Source of the DNA: Tiamatella sp964451715
GTDB taxonomy: Archaea; Thermoproteota; Thermoprotei_A; Sulfolobales; Acidilobaceae
Length of the DNA: 64,000 nucleotides
Direction of reading: 5' to 3'
Assembly (NCBI GenBank): GCA_964451715.1
Contig: CAYVIZ010000001.1
Span: forward strand, 50,430-114,429
The position numbers and the translations under genes were made by a program. How positions within the stretch are numbered: position 1 is the stretch's first letter; every line of letters begins with the position of its first letter. A model generated the notes under the pieces. That model ran no database searches and had not been told where the DNA came from. It saw only the letters and a program-made list of their open reading frames with translations. Positions 7,412 through 14,924 of the stretch are shown piece by piece.

Positions 7412-7960
7412 ATGAAATGCCTTGGGATAACTTCTAGAGATGTAAGAATGGACTTCTCTATTCCTAGAGGAATAATCGTATCGCAACAAATAGACGACTG
7501 GGTAAAGGGGAATCTAAAGGGAAGACACGTTATTAGTGTAGGAGACGTTGTAACAGAAACGCTGGTAAGGAACAATATAAAGCCCATTGTTGCAGTGGTC
7601 GACTATAAAACTAGGCGGGCTTTAATCCTGCCGGAATATAAAGCCCATTTAAACGAGTATGAGTATATTAATGTTAGAAACCCTCCTGGAACCATATCTC
7701 TTGAGGCTATACATATACTGTGCAACATATTATCCTCCATACAAGGCGATAGACGTGTCGTTGTAGAGGTTGAAGGAGAAGAGGATATGCTTGCATTGCC
7801 TATAATTTCCTGCGCACCCTTATGCTCCATAGTGGTCTACGGCGTTCCCGATGTAGGTATAGCAGCAGTCCACGTAACTGAGGAGACTCGTTACATTGCA
7901 AGCCAAAGGATAACGTATCTAGAGCCCGTAGATTGCAGTGATTCTATTTCCTCAGTATAA
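7412..7960 (+). CDS. GTP-dependent dephospho-CoA kinase (DUF359)
   Basis: A 182-residue protein of the DUF359/UPF0218 family. A Thermococcus member of this family was shown to use GTP to phosphorylate dephospho-CoA, the last step of archaeal CoA synthesis. Family features seen are GDVVTETL, VVDYKTRR near residue 60, NPPGTIS and VEVEGEEDMLALP. It completes the rpo7-spt4-DUF359 operon, followed in most archaea by rps24e and rps27ae as here. Starts at ATG two bases after the spt4 stop. Confidence 0.88.
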   Translation: MKCLGITSRDVRMDFSIPRGIIVSQQIDDWVKGNLKGRHVISVGDVVTETLVRNNIKPIVAVVDYKTRRALILPEYKAHLNEYEYINVRNPPGTISLEAIHILCNILSSIQGDRRVVVEVEGEEDMLALPIISCAPLCSIVVYGVPDVGIAAVHVTEETRYIASQRITYLEPVDCSDSISSV

Positions 7961-7984
7961 ATAATATGAGCCTATAGGTTGTAA

Positions 7985-7997
7985 CACATATATAAGG
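7985..7997 (+). promoter_or_regulatory. TATA-like element for rps24e
   Basis: CACATATATAAGG lies in the 95-base gap before rps24e. The predicted transcript start is near 8020, giving a leader of about 35 bases that ends in the ribosome site AAGGTGATAGG before the TTG start. Confidence 0.5.
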
Positions 7998-8055
7998 CAT
8001 TTGTGGATGCCTAGATAATACTGATGTAGTGCGGCGGAGTCTAAGGTGATAGGGT

Positions 8056-8394
8056 TTGAGTGAGCAGGTTGGAAAGCAGATACAGCTAGGAGAGGGGGTC
8101 ACGGCCAACGTTGTCAAAGAAGTGTATAACCCATTAATAGGTAAAAAGAAGTTATACCTAGTCGTAAACCATCCAGGCCAAGGAACCCCTATGAGATTCT
8201 CCATAAGGATGGCCGTGGCCGAGGCTTATTCCGTGGACATGAAGCGTGTTTATGTAAAGTCTATACGAACAGAGTACGGGAAAACAGAGTCACATGTTAT
8301 TGTAAATATTTACGATACAGTGGAAAGGGCCCTGAAGTTTGAATCTAAACATATAATAGACAGGAATGGTGGCTTAGAAGGATTTGAAGAATAA
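8056..8394 (+). CDS. rps24e: 30S ribosomal protein S24e
   Basis: A 112-residue small-subunit protein of archaea and eukaryotes. The family core is seen in EVYNPLIGKKKLYLVVNHPG, in RFSIRMAVAEAYSVD and in VYVKSIRTEYGKTES, a stretch that contacts rRNA. It is full length for the archaeal form. Start TTG behind AAGGTGAT. It lies 20 bases before rps27ae, its usual partner, and the pair leads into the KEOPS genes kae1 and bud32. Confidence 0.95.
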   Translation: MSEQVGKQIQLGEGVTANVVKEVYNPLIGKKKLYLVVNHPGQGTPMRFSIRMAVAEAYSVDMKRVYVKSIRTEYGKTESHVIVNIYDTVERALKFESKHIIDRNGGLEGFEE

Positions 8395-8414
8395 GGGAGG
8401 AGAGGTGTGGAGCT

Positions 8415-8597
8415 GTGTCATGGGTTCACAAGCTTTACGAGTACGACTACGATAAGGGCACTATAAAACTAAAGAATAAGAAGTGCCCTCGCTGTGGAAG
8501 CATAATGGGATACCATAAGAAGCCTGTCGAGAGGTGGCATTGTGGTAAATGCGGATATACTGAATTTGTACAGTCTTCCACTAGATCTAGAAGATGA
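8415..8597 (+). CDS. rps27ae: 30S ribosomal protein S27ae
   Basis: A 60-residue zinc-ribbon protein: CPRCGS and CGKCGY provide the four zinc cysteines, and the N-terminus is basic. In eukaryotes it is made as a ubiquitin fusion; here, as in other archaea, it stands alone. GTG start, preceded by GGAGAGGTG. Its 3' end overlaps the likely kae1 start, and GAGGTGG inside its coding sequence (8531-8537) is a credible ribosome site for kae1. Confidence 0.94.
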   Translation: MSWVHKLYEYDYDKGTIKLKNKKCPRCGSIMGYHKKPVERWHCGKCGYTEFVQSSTRSRR

Positions 8598-9600
8598 AAG
8601 GCTTGTAATAGGCATAGAGTCTACTGCACACACACTTGGAATAGGGATAATCTCTTTCCCCCCCTTCCGAGTGCTTGCTGATGTAAGATACAAGTATAGA
8701 CCCGAGAAAGGAGGTCTCCATCCTAGATTTGTCGCTGAGTACATGATCTCCAACACAGATAAAGCTTTATCTGAAGCATTTACTGAATCAGGTATAAATC
8801 CCCGTGACCTAGACGCTGTCGCTGTTGCGCTTGGGCCAGGCATGGGGCCCGTTCTAAGAGTAGGAGCCACACTGGCCCGTTCTTTAGCGTTGGCTCTAGG
8901 CAAGCCTCTTGTACCGGTAAACCACGCGGTGGCACATATAGAGATAGGAAGGCTCGAATGTTATATGGGAGATCCATTAATAGTTTATGTCTCAGGAGGG
9001 AACACGCAACTACTGGTTTACAGGATGAAGAGATATAGGGTACTAGGTGAGACTCTTGATATACCATTAGGCAATCTATTAGATGTTTTTTCCAGGGAAA
9101 CAGGTATAGCGCCTCCCTATATAGTAAAGGGTATGCACGCCGTAGATGTTTGTGCCGAGGAAGGCGATTACGTCAAGGGTCTCCCATACACTGTAAAGGG
9201 GCAGGACGTATCGTTCTCAGGATTGCTAACCGCGGCATTAAGGATGGTTGAAGCAGGTAAAGCGGAACTCAAAGACGTATGTTTCACACTCAGAGAGATA
9301 GCCTTTACACAGCTAATCGAGGCGAGCGAGAGAGCTTTAAGCTCCTCATCCAAGAGTTCCCTACTGCTTGTCGGCGGGGTTGCCGCTAGTGATTTCTTAC
9401 ACAAGAAATACTCGTTATTGTCTCGCGAAAAAAGCATCAGGTATTGCAGGGTTCAAAAGAGGTATGCCGGAGACAATGGTGTGATGATTGCTTGGACGGG
9501 TTTGCTCGGTCTTCTGCATGGTATGGTATTGAAACCTGAAAACGCTGTAGTAGAGCAGAGGTGGAGAGTTGACAGGGTAGATATACCATGGATGCCTTAG
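8542..9600 (+). CDS. kae1: KEOPS subunit Kae1 (tRNA t6A synthesis)
   Basis: Transfers the threonyl-carbamoyl group to A37 of ANN-decoding tRNAs. The ASKHA fold shows IGIESTAHT, His128 and His132 in NHAVAHIEIGR (metal ligands) and YVSGGNTQLL. No canonical start lies close to the conserved IGIESTAHT. GTG 8542, with GAGGTGG four bases upstream inside rps27ae, gives a 22-residue extension; TTG 8566 is the alternative. Kae1 and bud32 are separate but overlap by 13 bases; in many euryarchaea they are fused. Confidence 0.95.
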   Translation: MVNADILNLYSLPLDLEDERLVIGIESTAHTLGIGIISFPPFRVLADVRYKYRPEKGGLHPRFVAEYMISNTDKALSEAFTESGINPRDLDAVAVALGPGMGPVLRVGATLARSLALALGKPLVPVNHAVAHIEIGRLECYMGDPLIVYVSGGNTQLLVYRMKRYRVLGETLDIPLGNLLDVFSRETGIAPPYIVKGMHAVDVCAEEGDYVKGLPYTVKGQDVSFSGLLTAALRMVEAGKAELKDVCFTLREIAFTQLIEASERALSSSSKSSLLLVGGVAASDFLHKKYSLLSREKSIRYCRVQKRYAGDNGVMIAWTGLLGLLHGMVLKPENAVVEQRWRVDRVDIPWMP

Positions 9601-10298
9601 ATCTATTGTACTCAGCGTTGTCTAGAGGAAAAATTATCTACATAGGCGCTGAATCTATAGTTTATTTATCAAAACTGTTTAACCGGAATGTCATCGTAAA
9701 ACGACGTATAAGAAAAACATATGTTCATCCCAGTTTAATGGATGAACTTATATACCAGCGTACAAGGAAGGAATCCCGTGCTCTTGTTAAATCACTGGAG
9801 AATAACATATGTGTACCCAAGCCCTTGTTCGTCCTCCTGTCTAAGGGCGTTATTATAATGGAGTACTTGCGAGGTCGGCGATTGTACGAAGTCCTCGAAG
9901 AGCTCGAAACCAATAGTAACCCGGGGTTTTCGTTTGCAGAGAACCTGTTTTGCAGTATAGGAAGCCTTCTAGGAGGCCTTCACTCTCTAGGAATAGTACA
10001 TGGGGATTTTTCCGCGGGTAACATAATACTAGGGGATAAGGGGCCGTGTATTATAGACTTCGGGCTCAGCGATTTCAGGGAAGACGCCGAGTCCAGAGCC
10101 CTTGATCTCCATGTTTTAAATAGATCCCTCAACGCTTTATACCCTAGTATAACGAAAATGTTCTGGGATAAACTAGTGCAGTGTTATTTAGAGAAAATAA
10201 GAGACTATAGGGTCTTAGGTAAACTGGAAGATATGATGCTTAGGGGTAGGTATGTTGAGGAAAGACGCTATAAGAATGGCTTTTATAACAAGCAATAA
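9588..10298 (+). CDS. bud32: KEOPS subunit Bud32 (RIO-like kinase/ATPase)
   Basis: A 236-residue small kinase of the piD261/Bud32 family, which supplies ATPase activity to KEOPS. Lys38 (IVKRR) is the ATP-binding lysine; HGDFSAGN (138-145) is the catalytic loop and DFG (157-159) the metal-binding motif. As in the family, the activation segment and C-lobe are reduced. A C-terminal basic tail (RGRYVEERRYKNG) is probably the tRNA-interacting tail. It overlaps kae1 and the following rdgB gene, so the three are co-transcribed. Confidence 0.94.
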   Translation: MDALDLLYSALSRGKIIYIGAESIVYLSKLFNRNVIVKRRIRKTYVHPSLMDELIYQRTRKESRALVKSLENNICVPKPLFVLLSKGVIIMEYLRGRRLYEVLEELETNSNPGFSFAENLFCSIGSLLGGLHSLGIVHGDFSAGNIILGDKGPCIIDFGLSDFREDAESRALDLHVLNRSLNALYPSITKMFWDKLVQCYLEKIRDYRVLGKLEDMMLRGRYVEERRYKNGFYNKQ

Positions 10299-10857
10299 GC
10301 ACAAGCTATCAGAGGCTAATTCCATACTTAAACAATATAATGTCGAGCTTTATATTGCTGGAATCGAAAAAATAGAGTTGCAGGATGATAGCCTGGAAAC
10401 CATTTCAAAGAACGCTGCGATAAATGCATACAACAAGATTAAGTCCCCCTTGGTAACAGAGGATTCAGGCTTGTTTATAGAGTCGCTAAAAGGATTCCCC
10501 GGACCATATTCCAGTTACACCTATAAAACACTAGGAGTTCAAGGCATCATAAAACTCTTGGAAGGAATGAATAATAGGAAAGCCTACTACGAAGCTGTGG
10601 TTACATGCGTATGTCCCCCTTTCATAGAGGTTTTCAAAGGTAGAGTTTATGGACGCATAGCAGAGGCTCCTAGAGGCTCAAAGGGATTCGGTTTCGACCC
10701 TATCTTCATTCCCAGGGGTTACGAGAAGACATTCGGCGAACTAGGGGAGGAGACTAAGAATAAAATAAGCCATAGAGCTAGAGCCTTCTCTGCTCTAGGA
10801 GAATGGATCACTTCTTACTATGGGAAAGTTATAAAACCTTCACATAGAGGAAGTTGA
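10252..10857 (+). CDS. rdgB: XTP/dITP pyrophosphatase (RdgB/HAM1)
   Basis: Cleans the nucleotide pool by hydrolysing ITP, dITP and XTP to monophosphates. FITSNKHKLSEAN at the N-terminus, TEDSGLFIESLKGFPGPYSS (active-site carboxylates and loop) and SKGFGFDPIF are the three family motifs. 201 residues if it starts at ATG 10252; ATG 10276 (MAFITSNKHK) matches family length better, but neither site has a strong ribosome match. It overlaps the bud32 3' end by 47 bases, or 23 bases with the later start. Confidence 0.95.
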   Translation: MLRKDAIRMAFITSNKHKLSEANSILKQYNVELYIAGIEKIELQDDSLETISKNAAINAYNKIKSPLVTEDSGLFIESLKGFPGPYSSYTYKTLGVQGIIKLLEGMNNRKAYYEAVVTCVCPPFIEVFKGRVYGRIAEAPRGSKGFGFDPIFIPRGYEKTFGELGEETKNKISHRARAFSALGEWITSYYGKVIKPSHRGS

Positions 10858-10876
10858 TGTATTATGGTATAACAGT

Positions 10877-10893
10877 GGAGGTGTAGAGCGCTG
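10877..10893 (+). promoter_or_regulatory. Strong ribosome site placing a CTG start for rps15
   Basis: GGAGGTG at 10877-10883 is an excellent match to the 16S 3' end, and it is followed after 7 bases by CTG at 10891. An in-frame stop lies at 10870-10872. No ATG, GTG or TTG occurs between this site and the conserved N-terminal residues, so the CTG is the best start. Confidence 0.75.
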
Positions 10894-11355
10894 AACAAGA
10901 AGAGAGACAAAGGTAAATCACATTCGACCAGGCCAGCCAGTATGATGCCTCCGGGATGGATACCCTATAGGCCCGAAGAGATCGAGATTATAATAGAAAA
11001 CCTCGCAAAGAAAGGCTATGGTCCTTCCATGATAGGAGTTATACTGAGAGACCAGTTCGGAGTACCACTTGTAAAGCCCTATCTAGGAAAGAAGCTGGCT
11101 AAGATACTTGAGGAAAAGAATCTAGCCCCTCCACTACCGGAAGACTTGTTCCATCTCATAAGGCGGGCAGTTAACTTAAGAAGACATCTTGAGGAGCACC
11201 CTAAGGATTATCATAGTAAGCGGGGTTTAATCGAGATAGAGAGCAAGATACACAGGCTTTCAAAGTATTATAAGAGAACAGGAAAGCTGCCAAAGGACTG
11301 GAAGTATGACCCCGAGGAAGCCAAGTATCTGGTAGCCTCTTATGCAGGCATGTAA
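10891..11355 (+). CDS. rps15: 30S ribosomal protein S15 (S13e type), CTG start
   Basis: A 154-residue small-subunit protein. The archaeal/eukaryal N-terminus NKKRDKGKSHSTRP is encoded before the first ATG (10942), so an ATG start would remove conserved residues. The CTG at 10891 sits 7 bases after GGAGGTG. The S15 helical core includes YGPSMIGVILRDQFG and the C-terminal DYHSKRGL and LSKYYKRTGKLP segments. The downstream gene order (Cdc45/RecJ-like, pcc1, rps3ae) is the one common in archaea. Confidence 0.93.
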   Translation: MNKKRDKGKSHSTRPASMMPPGWIPYRPEEIEIIIENLAKKGYGPSMIGVILRDQFGVPLVKPYLGKKLAKILEEKNLAPPLPEDLFHLIRRAVNLRRHLEEHPKDYHSKRGLIEIESKIHRLSKYYKRTGKLPKDWKYDPEEAKYLVASYAGM

Positions 11356-11439
11356 CCATAATTCCTAATATCCAGCCACTTATATCCAAGGTTTTTAGAT
11401 TCTCAAGGGTCATAAAGAAAAACAGGACATTAAATTAGA

Positions 11440-12744
11440 TTGAGAATGGGAGTTGTAAATATGCTTGTAGTTAGGGTGCATAGTAAAGAGGACCTTGAAT
11501 CCAAGAGGAATGTAATAGATAATATTGCACGTGACTTCGTGAGCAAGGCCGTAGAGTATGGTTTTGCCAGGATTTTCTCTTATCCCTCCATAGACTCAGT
11601 CTTTGCCTCCGCCATGCTAGTTACTGGCCTACAGAGAATGGGTATATCATCCGCTCTATCTATAACTCTAGAACCTCCGAGGAGAGCAGATGTCCCACAC
11701 GTGGTTATAGGCTACTCTACTCCTAAAACAGTTGAAAACAAGGGCGACTCTCTTAGAGTGTGTTTGTCTCGACGCATTAGTGAACCTCCCTCCCCTAACT
11801 CCTTTTGTTTAGAGTTCGATTCCAGCTACGGTATTGGTTTGGCTGCCTTTATGCAAAACACCGGCATAGTTAACTCGGATCTAGCAGTATTATCCATCCT
11901 CTCCCCCTACCTCTCATGTCCTGCATGCAACCCGGAGCTTACGGAGCTGGAGAGGTCTTATTTAGATGACTGGATGGCTAGAAAAGATTTCGAGGGAATT
12001 GAGAAAAGGGAAGACATACTTCTACACGGTATTGACAGGTACGCTCTAGCTTATTCTGTTCATTATACAATAGAACCCTACATACCTGGTCTAACGGGAG
12101 ACAAGTCTACCGTAGTCGAGGAACTCGCGTTGAGGGGGCTCGACAAGTACGCTGCAAGCAAGGCAAGCGAAGTGGACAGTAGGCATATGGCTGAACTCTT
12201 AAAGATTATAGCCTCCCGTATACAAGATCACTCAAAGATACGTAAAGACCCCCGTGATTTGATAGGTAATGTTATTATCATAAAGAGTCTAGGAGTAGAT
12301 TTGCTTACACTTAAGAGGCTGCTCTATCTGATGATAGCTTATGAAGGCCGTTTCGACCCAGTGTTTCGCCTAGTAATAAATCCCGGTGATTTCATCGAGG
12401 AGGCATTAAGGCTCCATGAAGAAGTGGTAGACACTGGTGGAGCTGTAGATCACATACGGAGCTCCTTTGTGAGATACCATCGCCTACGGAGTTATCCTTG
12501 GCTTAACGCTTACTTGATACAAGGTGTTCCTCAATACTTGTTACACATAATCGGCTTCAACCTGCGTTTCTATGGTTTCATAGAAAATGACGCCCTCGTG
12601 TTAGGCGTGGTAGACAGGGATAAAGCGGTTACTACAATATCTGAAGTAGAGTATTCCAGAGGCCCTGATCTTTTGAAGAAGATATATTCTCAGATGATAG
12701 GAGAACAGAGAGATGCACTGGTGTATGTCAACATTGCAAAATAG
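11440..12744 (+). CDS. Cdc45/RecJ-like protein of the DHH fold without catalytic residues
   Basis: A 434-residue protein in the slot where archaea carry a RecJ/Cdc45 homologue, between rps15 and pcc1-rps3ae. The N-terminus (ARIFSYPSIDSVFASAML, about 43-60) resembles motif I of DHH proteins, but the DxD is not complete. I see neither a DHH triplet nor the glycine-rich GGGH of DHHA1. That fits an inactive RecJ-fold protein such as the crenarchaeal Cdc45-like partner of GINS and MCM. A CPAC pair (about 157-160) is extra. The family call is inference from place and weak motif; the non-catalytic state is seen directly. Confidence 0.55.
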   Translation: MRMGVVNMLVVRVHSKEDLESKRNVIDNIARDFVSKAVEYGFARIFSYPSIDSVFASAMLVTGLQRMGISSALSITLEPPRRADVPHVVIGYSTPKTVENKGDSLRVCLSRRISEPPSPNSFCLEFDSSYGIGLAAFMQNTGIVNSDLAVLSILSPYLSCPACNPELTELERSYLDDWMARKDFEGIEKREDILLHGIDRYALAYSVHYTIEPYIPGLTGDKSTVVEELALRGLDKYAASKASEVDSRHMAELLKIIASRIQDHSKIRKDPRDLIGNVIIIKSLGVDLLTLKRLLYLMIAYEGRFDPVFRLVINPGDFIEEALRLHEEVVDTGGAVDHIRSSFVRYHRLRSYPWLNAYLIQGVPQYLLHIIGFNLRFYGFIENDALVLGVVDRDKAVTTISEVEYSRGPDLLKKIYSQMIGEQRDALVYVNIAK

Positions 12745-13003
12745 TATATGCGTAAGAATACACGTGGAAGACTATAAGGTTGCCTCAGACCTTCTAGTAA
12801 AATCCGTGGAACCCGACAATAAGAACACGCCTGAGGGCATCTTAATAAGATCATCCAGTAATGGAGGCACAGCAGTATTTGAGATATGCACAGACAACAC
12901 GTCCCCCGCCAAGCTCCTCGTGTTGAAAAACACGGTAAACGATCTTCTAACTCATCTAGGATTATCATATGATGTTCTAGCTAAATATGGAGCGCGTCAT
13001 TAA
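12713..13003 (+). CDS. pcc1: KEOPS subunit Pcc1
   Basis: A small alpha/beta protein of the Pcc1 family that dimerises and docks on Kae1 in KEOPS. It starts at ATG 12713 or 12725 (MSTLQNSICVRI) and overlaps the preceding gene. The strand-helix pattern VASDLLVKSVEPDN, ... FEICTDNTSPAKLLVLKNTVNDLL follows the family. In archaea pcc1 typically lies next to rps3ae, which follows here after 72 bases. A second, shorter paralogue is at 26571-26819. Confidence 0.85.
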   Translation: MHWCMSTLQNSICVRIHVEDYKVASDLLVKSVEPDNKNTPEGILIRSSSNGGTAVFEICTDNTSPAKLLVLKNTVNDLLTHLGLSYDVLAKYGARH

Positions 13004-13075
13004 AAGGCTAGATAATACTTAAAAACTGGGAATGAGCTTGTCCCTATTATAGGATCAAATGGCTGGTGAATAAGC

Positions 13076-13726
13076 ATGCCGAGGCCTAGGAGAACAGCTG
13101 TTAGAGACAAGTGGAAGATAAAGAAGTGGTATAAGGTGGTTGCACCTCCACTATTCGGTAATGCATTACTAGGGACTACTCCCTCAGACGATCCCGACAA
13201 GCTTATAGGCAGAGTTATGGAAGTAACCCTTTATGATCTGACGGGAGAATTCAGCCACGTCCATATAAAGCTCTACTTCCAGGTGGAGAGAGTCGAGGGG
13301 GATACGGCGTTCACGAGGTTTAAGGGCCACGAGCTCCTCCGGGACTATATAAAAAGCCTTACTAGAAGGAAGAGTAGCAAGATACAAGGCATCTTTGATG
13401 TATGGACGAAGGATGGGTATGGTTTAAGGATAACTGCCATGGTCTTTACATCGTTTAGATGTAAGACTAGTCAAAAGAAGGCTATAAGGAAAGTAATGGG
13501 TGAGATAATAAGTAAACGTGCCTCGGAATCCACTCTTGACGAGTTTATACAGGCGATGATATTCAGCGAGAACGAGAACAGTCTGGTTAGAGAGATAGAA
13601 ATGGAAGCCAAGAAGATTTATTCCATCCGCAAAGTAGAGATATACAAGTCGAAGCTGCTATATATAAAGACGGAGGAAGGTGTTAGGAAGGCTGTTATAG
13701 TTTCACCCATACAGCAGCGTGCTTGA
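13076..13726 (+). CDS. rps3ae: 30S ribosomal protein S3Ae (eS1)
   Basis: A 216-residue small-subunit protein near the mRNA exit. The conserved N-terminus DKWKIKKWYKVVAPPLFG, the central KGHELLRDYIKSLTRRKSSK (rRNA-binding) and the C-terminal YPIRKVEIYK-like segment (here YSIRKVEIYKSKL) are all present. Full length for archaea. ATG start after GGTGAATAAGC. It ends the rps15-to-rps3ae cluster. Confidence 0.95.
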   Translation: MPRPRRTAVRDKWKIKKWYKVVAPPLFGNALLGTTPSDDPDKLIGRVMEVTLYDLTGEFSHVHIKLYFQVERVEGDTAFTRFKGHELLRDYIKSLTRRKSSKIQGIFDVWTKDGYGLRITAMVFTSFRCKTSQKKAIRKVMGEIISKRASESTLDEFIQAMIFSENENSLVREIEMEAKKIYSIRKVEIYKSKLLYIKTEEGVRKAVIVSPIQQRA

Positions 13727-13756
13727 AAGGATTCCCTTCCATCTTTCAACTATTAA

Positions 13757-13778
13757 AACGGGCTTTCTGGAACCCGTT
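13757..13778 (+). terminator. Hairpin after rps3ae
   Basis: AACGGG (13757-13762) and CCCGTT (13773-13778) form a perfect 6-bp stem with a 10-base loop, 30 bases after the rps3ae stop. There is no long T run after it, so its role as a terminator or processing site is a guess. Confidence 0.25.
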
Positions 13779-13865
13779 GTCCTAAAGAGTTATTAAAGCC
13801 AACGGACTGGAATCCTCTAGAGAACAAGAAACCTGTCCCAAAGATAATCCAGCTAGTGGTGTGCC

Positions 13866-14924
13866 TTGGGAGATAAGTGCATAATAGTGAAAACCCTATT
13901 AGACAATGAGAAAACTGTTGCATCTCGTATAAAGGAGCTAATCCCCTACTTAGACGCGGATCCTTTGCCTGAGGGTTTTAAGGGATTGGTTTTAGTGGAG
14001 GGGTGTAAGAAGCCTGACGAGGAGCTCAAGCTTCTTCTCGAGAATATACCTGAAATAGAGAGAGGCTATAAAGTGCTAGGCACTTCTACAGCCAGTCTGG
14101 AAGACATAGTAGAAACCGTTACTAGGATAGCTGCGCCCGTGATAGACTCCGGAAAGTGTTTTGCTGTCAGAACCGTTAGAAGGGGTAGACATGAATTCAC
14201 TAGTATAGATGTCAACGTAGCAGTAGGTGCTGCCTTAAAAGAGGAAACAGGTGCCTGTGTTGACTTAGAATACCCCGACGTGGTTGTCGGTGTAGAGATA
14301 ATCAAGGATAAAGCTTACATAACTCTTTACCCAGGTAGCTCCATACTTCATAAGTATGGAAAAAACAAGAAGATGCTTCACAAGCTTATGGGTAAAATAA
14401 GCGTAGTACAGATGCCCTACATAGCGGAGCCCGAGGTATCCTATAAGATGGGTGTGCGCGTAGGACGTGAAGTTCAGAATTTCGAAGTAAAGGAACTAGT
14501 TATAGCCCCGATAGGTGTTGTAGAGGCCTATCCCTTGGCTAGATTCATAGAAGGCGTGATGGAGGGCATAAACAGCAGGTTTACCATCCAGAAGAAAACA
14601 TATTCAAGGAAGCCCCACCGTGTAAACGTTAGAATAGCCGATCTATACCAGCTAGTTAGATCCCGCCGAAATGAGCCCATTATCGTGCTTGAACCTGAAG
14701 GCGACTACGTGTCAGGCCAAGCTGAAAAGCTGGCTCTGCTCACTAGGAGAGGTAAAAGAATCAATTTACTTGCAGGCTCACGGGAGGGCATTCCATTGGG
14801 TGTTTACAGGATTGCGGATACAGTGGTGGACATAGCTCCGGGAATAACTCTTTCAACAGAATTTGCTGTTGCCGCTGGTTTAATAGCTATAGCCACTGCA
14901 ATATATGACTTGGTTGAACCATAA
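13866..14924 (+). CDS. THUMP domain protein with a probable SPOUT-like C-terminus (COG1818)
   Basis: A 352-residue predicted RNA-modifying protein. The first half contains a THUMP region (about residues 60-165) with CFAVRTVRRGRHEFTS and VNVAVGAALKEETGACVDLEYPD. The second half ends in a glycine-rich SPOUT-like stretch with LEPEGDYVSGQ, NLLAGSREGIPLG and DIAPGITLSTEFAVAAGL, the last typical of knotted methyltransferases. I place it in COG1818, whose substrate I do not know. TTG start, and the stop overlaps the next ATG (ATAATG), so it is coupled to the nucleotidyltransferase gene. Confidence 0.75.
   Translation: MGDKCIIVKTLLDNEKTVASRIKELIPYLDADPLPEGFKGLVLVEGCKKPDEELKLLLENIPEIERGYKVLGTSTASLEDIVETVTRIAAPVIDSGKCFAVRTVRRGRHEFTSIDVNVAVGAALKEETGACVDLEYPDVVVGVEIIKDKAYITLYPGSSILHKYGKNKKMLHKLMGKISVVQMPYIAEPEVSYKMGVRVGREVQNFEVKELVIAPIGVVEAYPLARFIEGVMEGINSRFTIQKKTYSRKPHRVNVRIADLYQLVRSRRNEPIIVLEPEGDYVSGQAEKLALLTRRGKRINLLAGSREGIPLGVYRIADTVVDIAPGITLSTEFAVAAGLIAIATAIYDLVEP

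Noticed and set aside
8469..8903. Minus-strand open frame of 144 codons
   Set aside because: It is the shadow of rps27ae and kae1, both of which are clear families.
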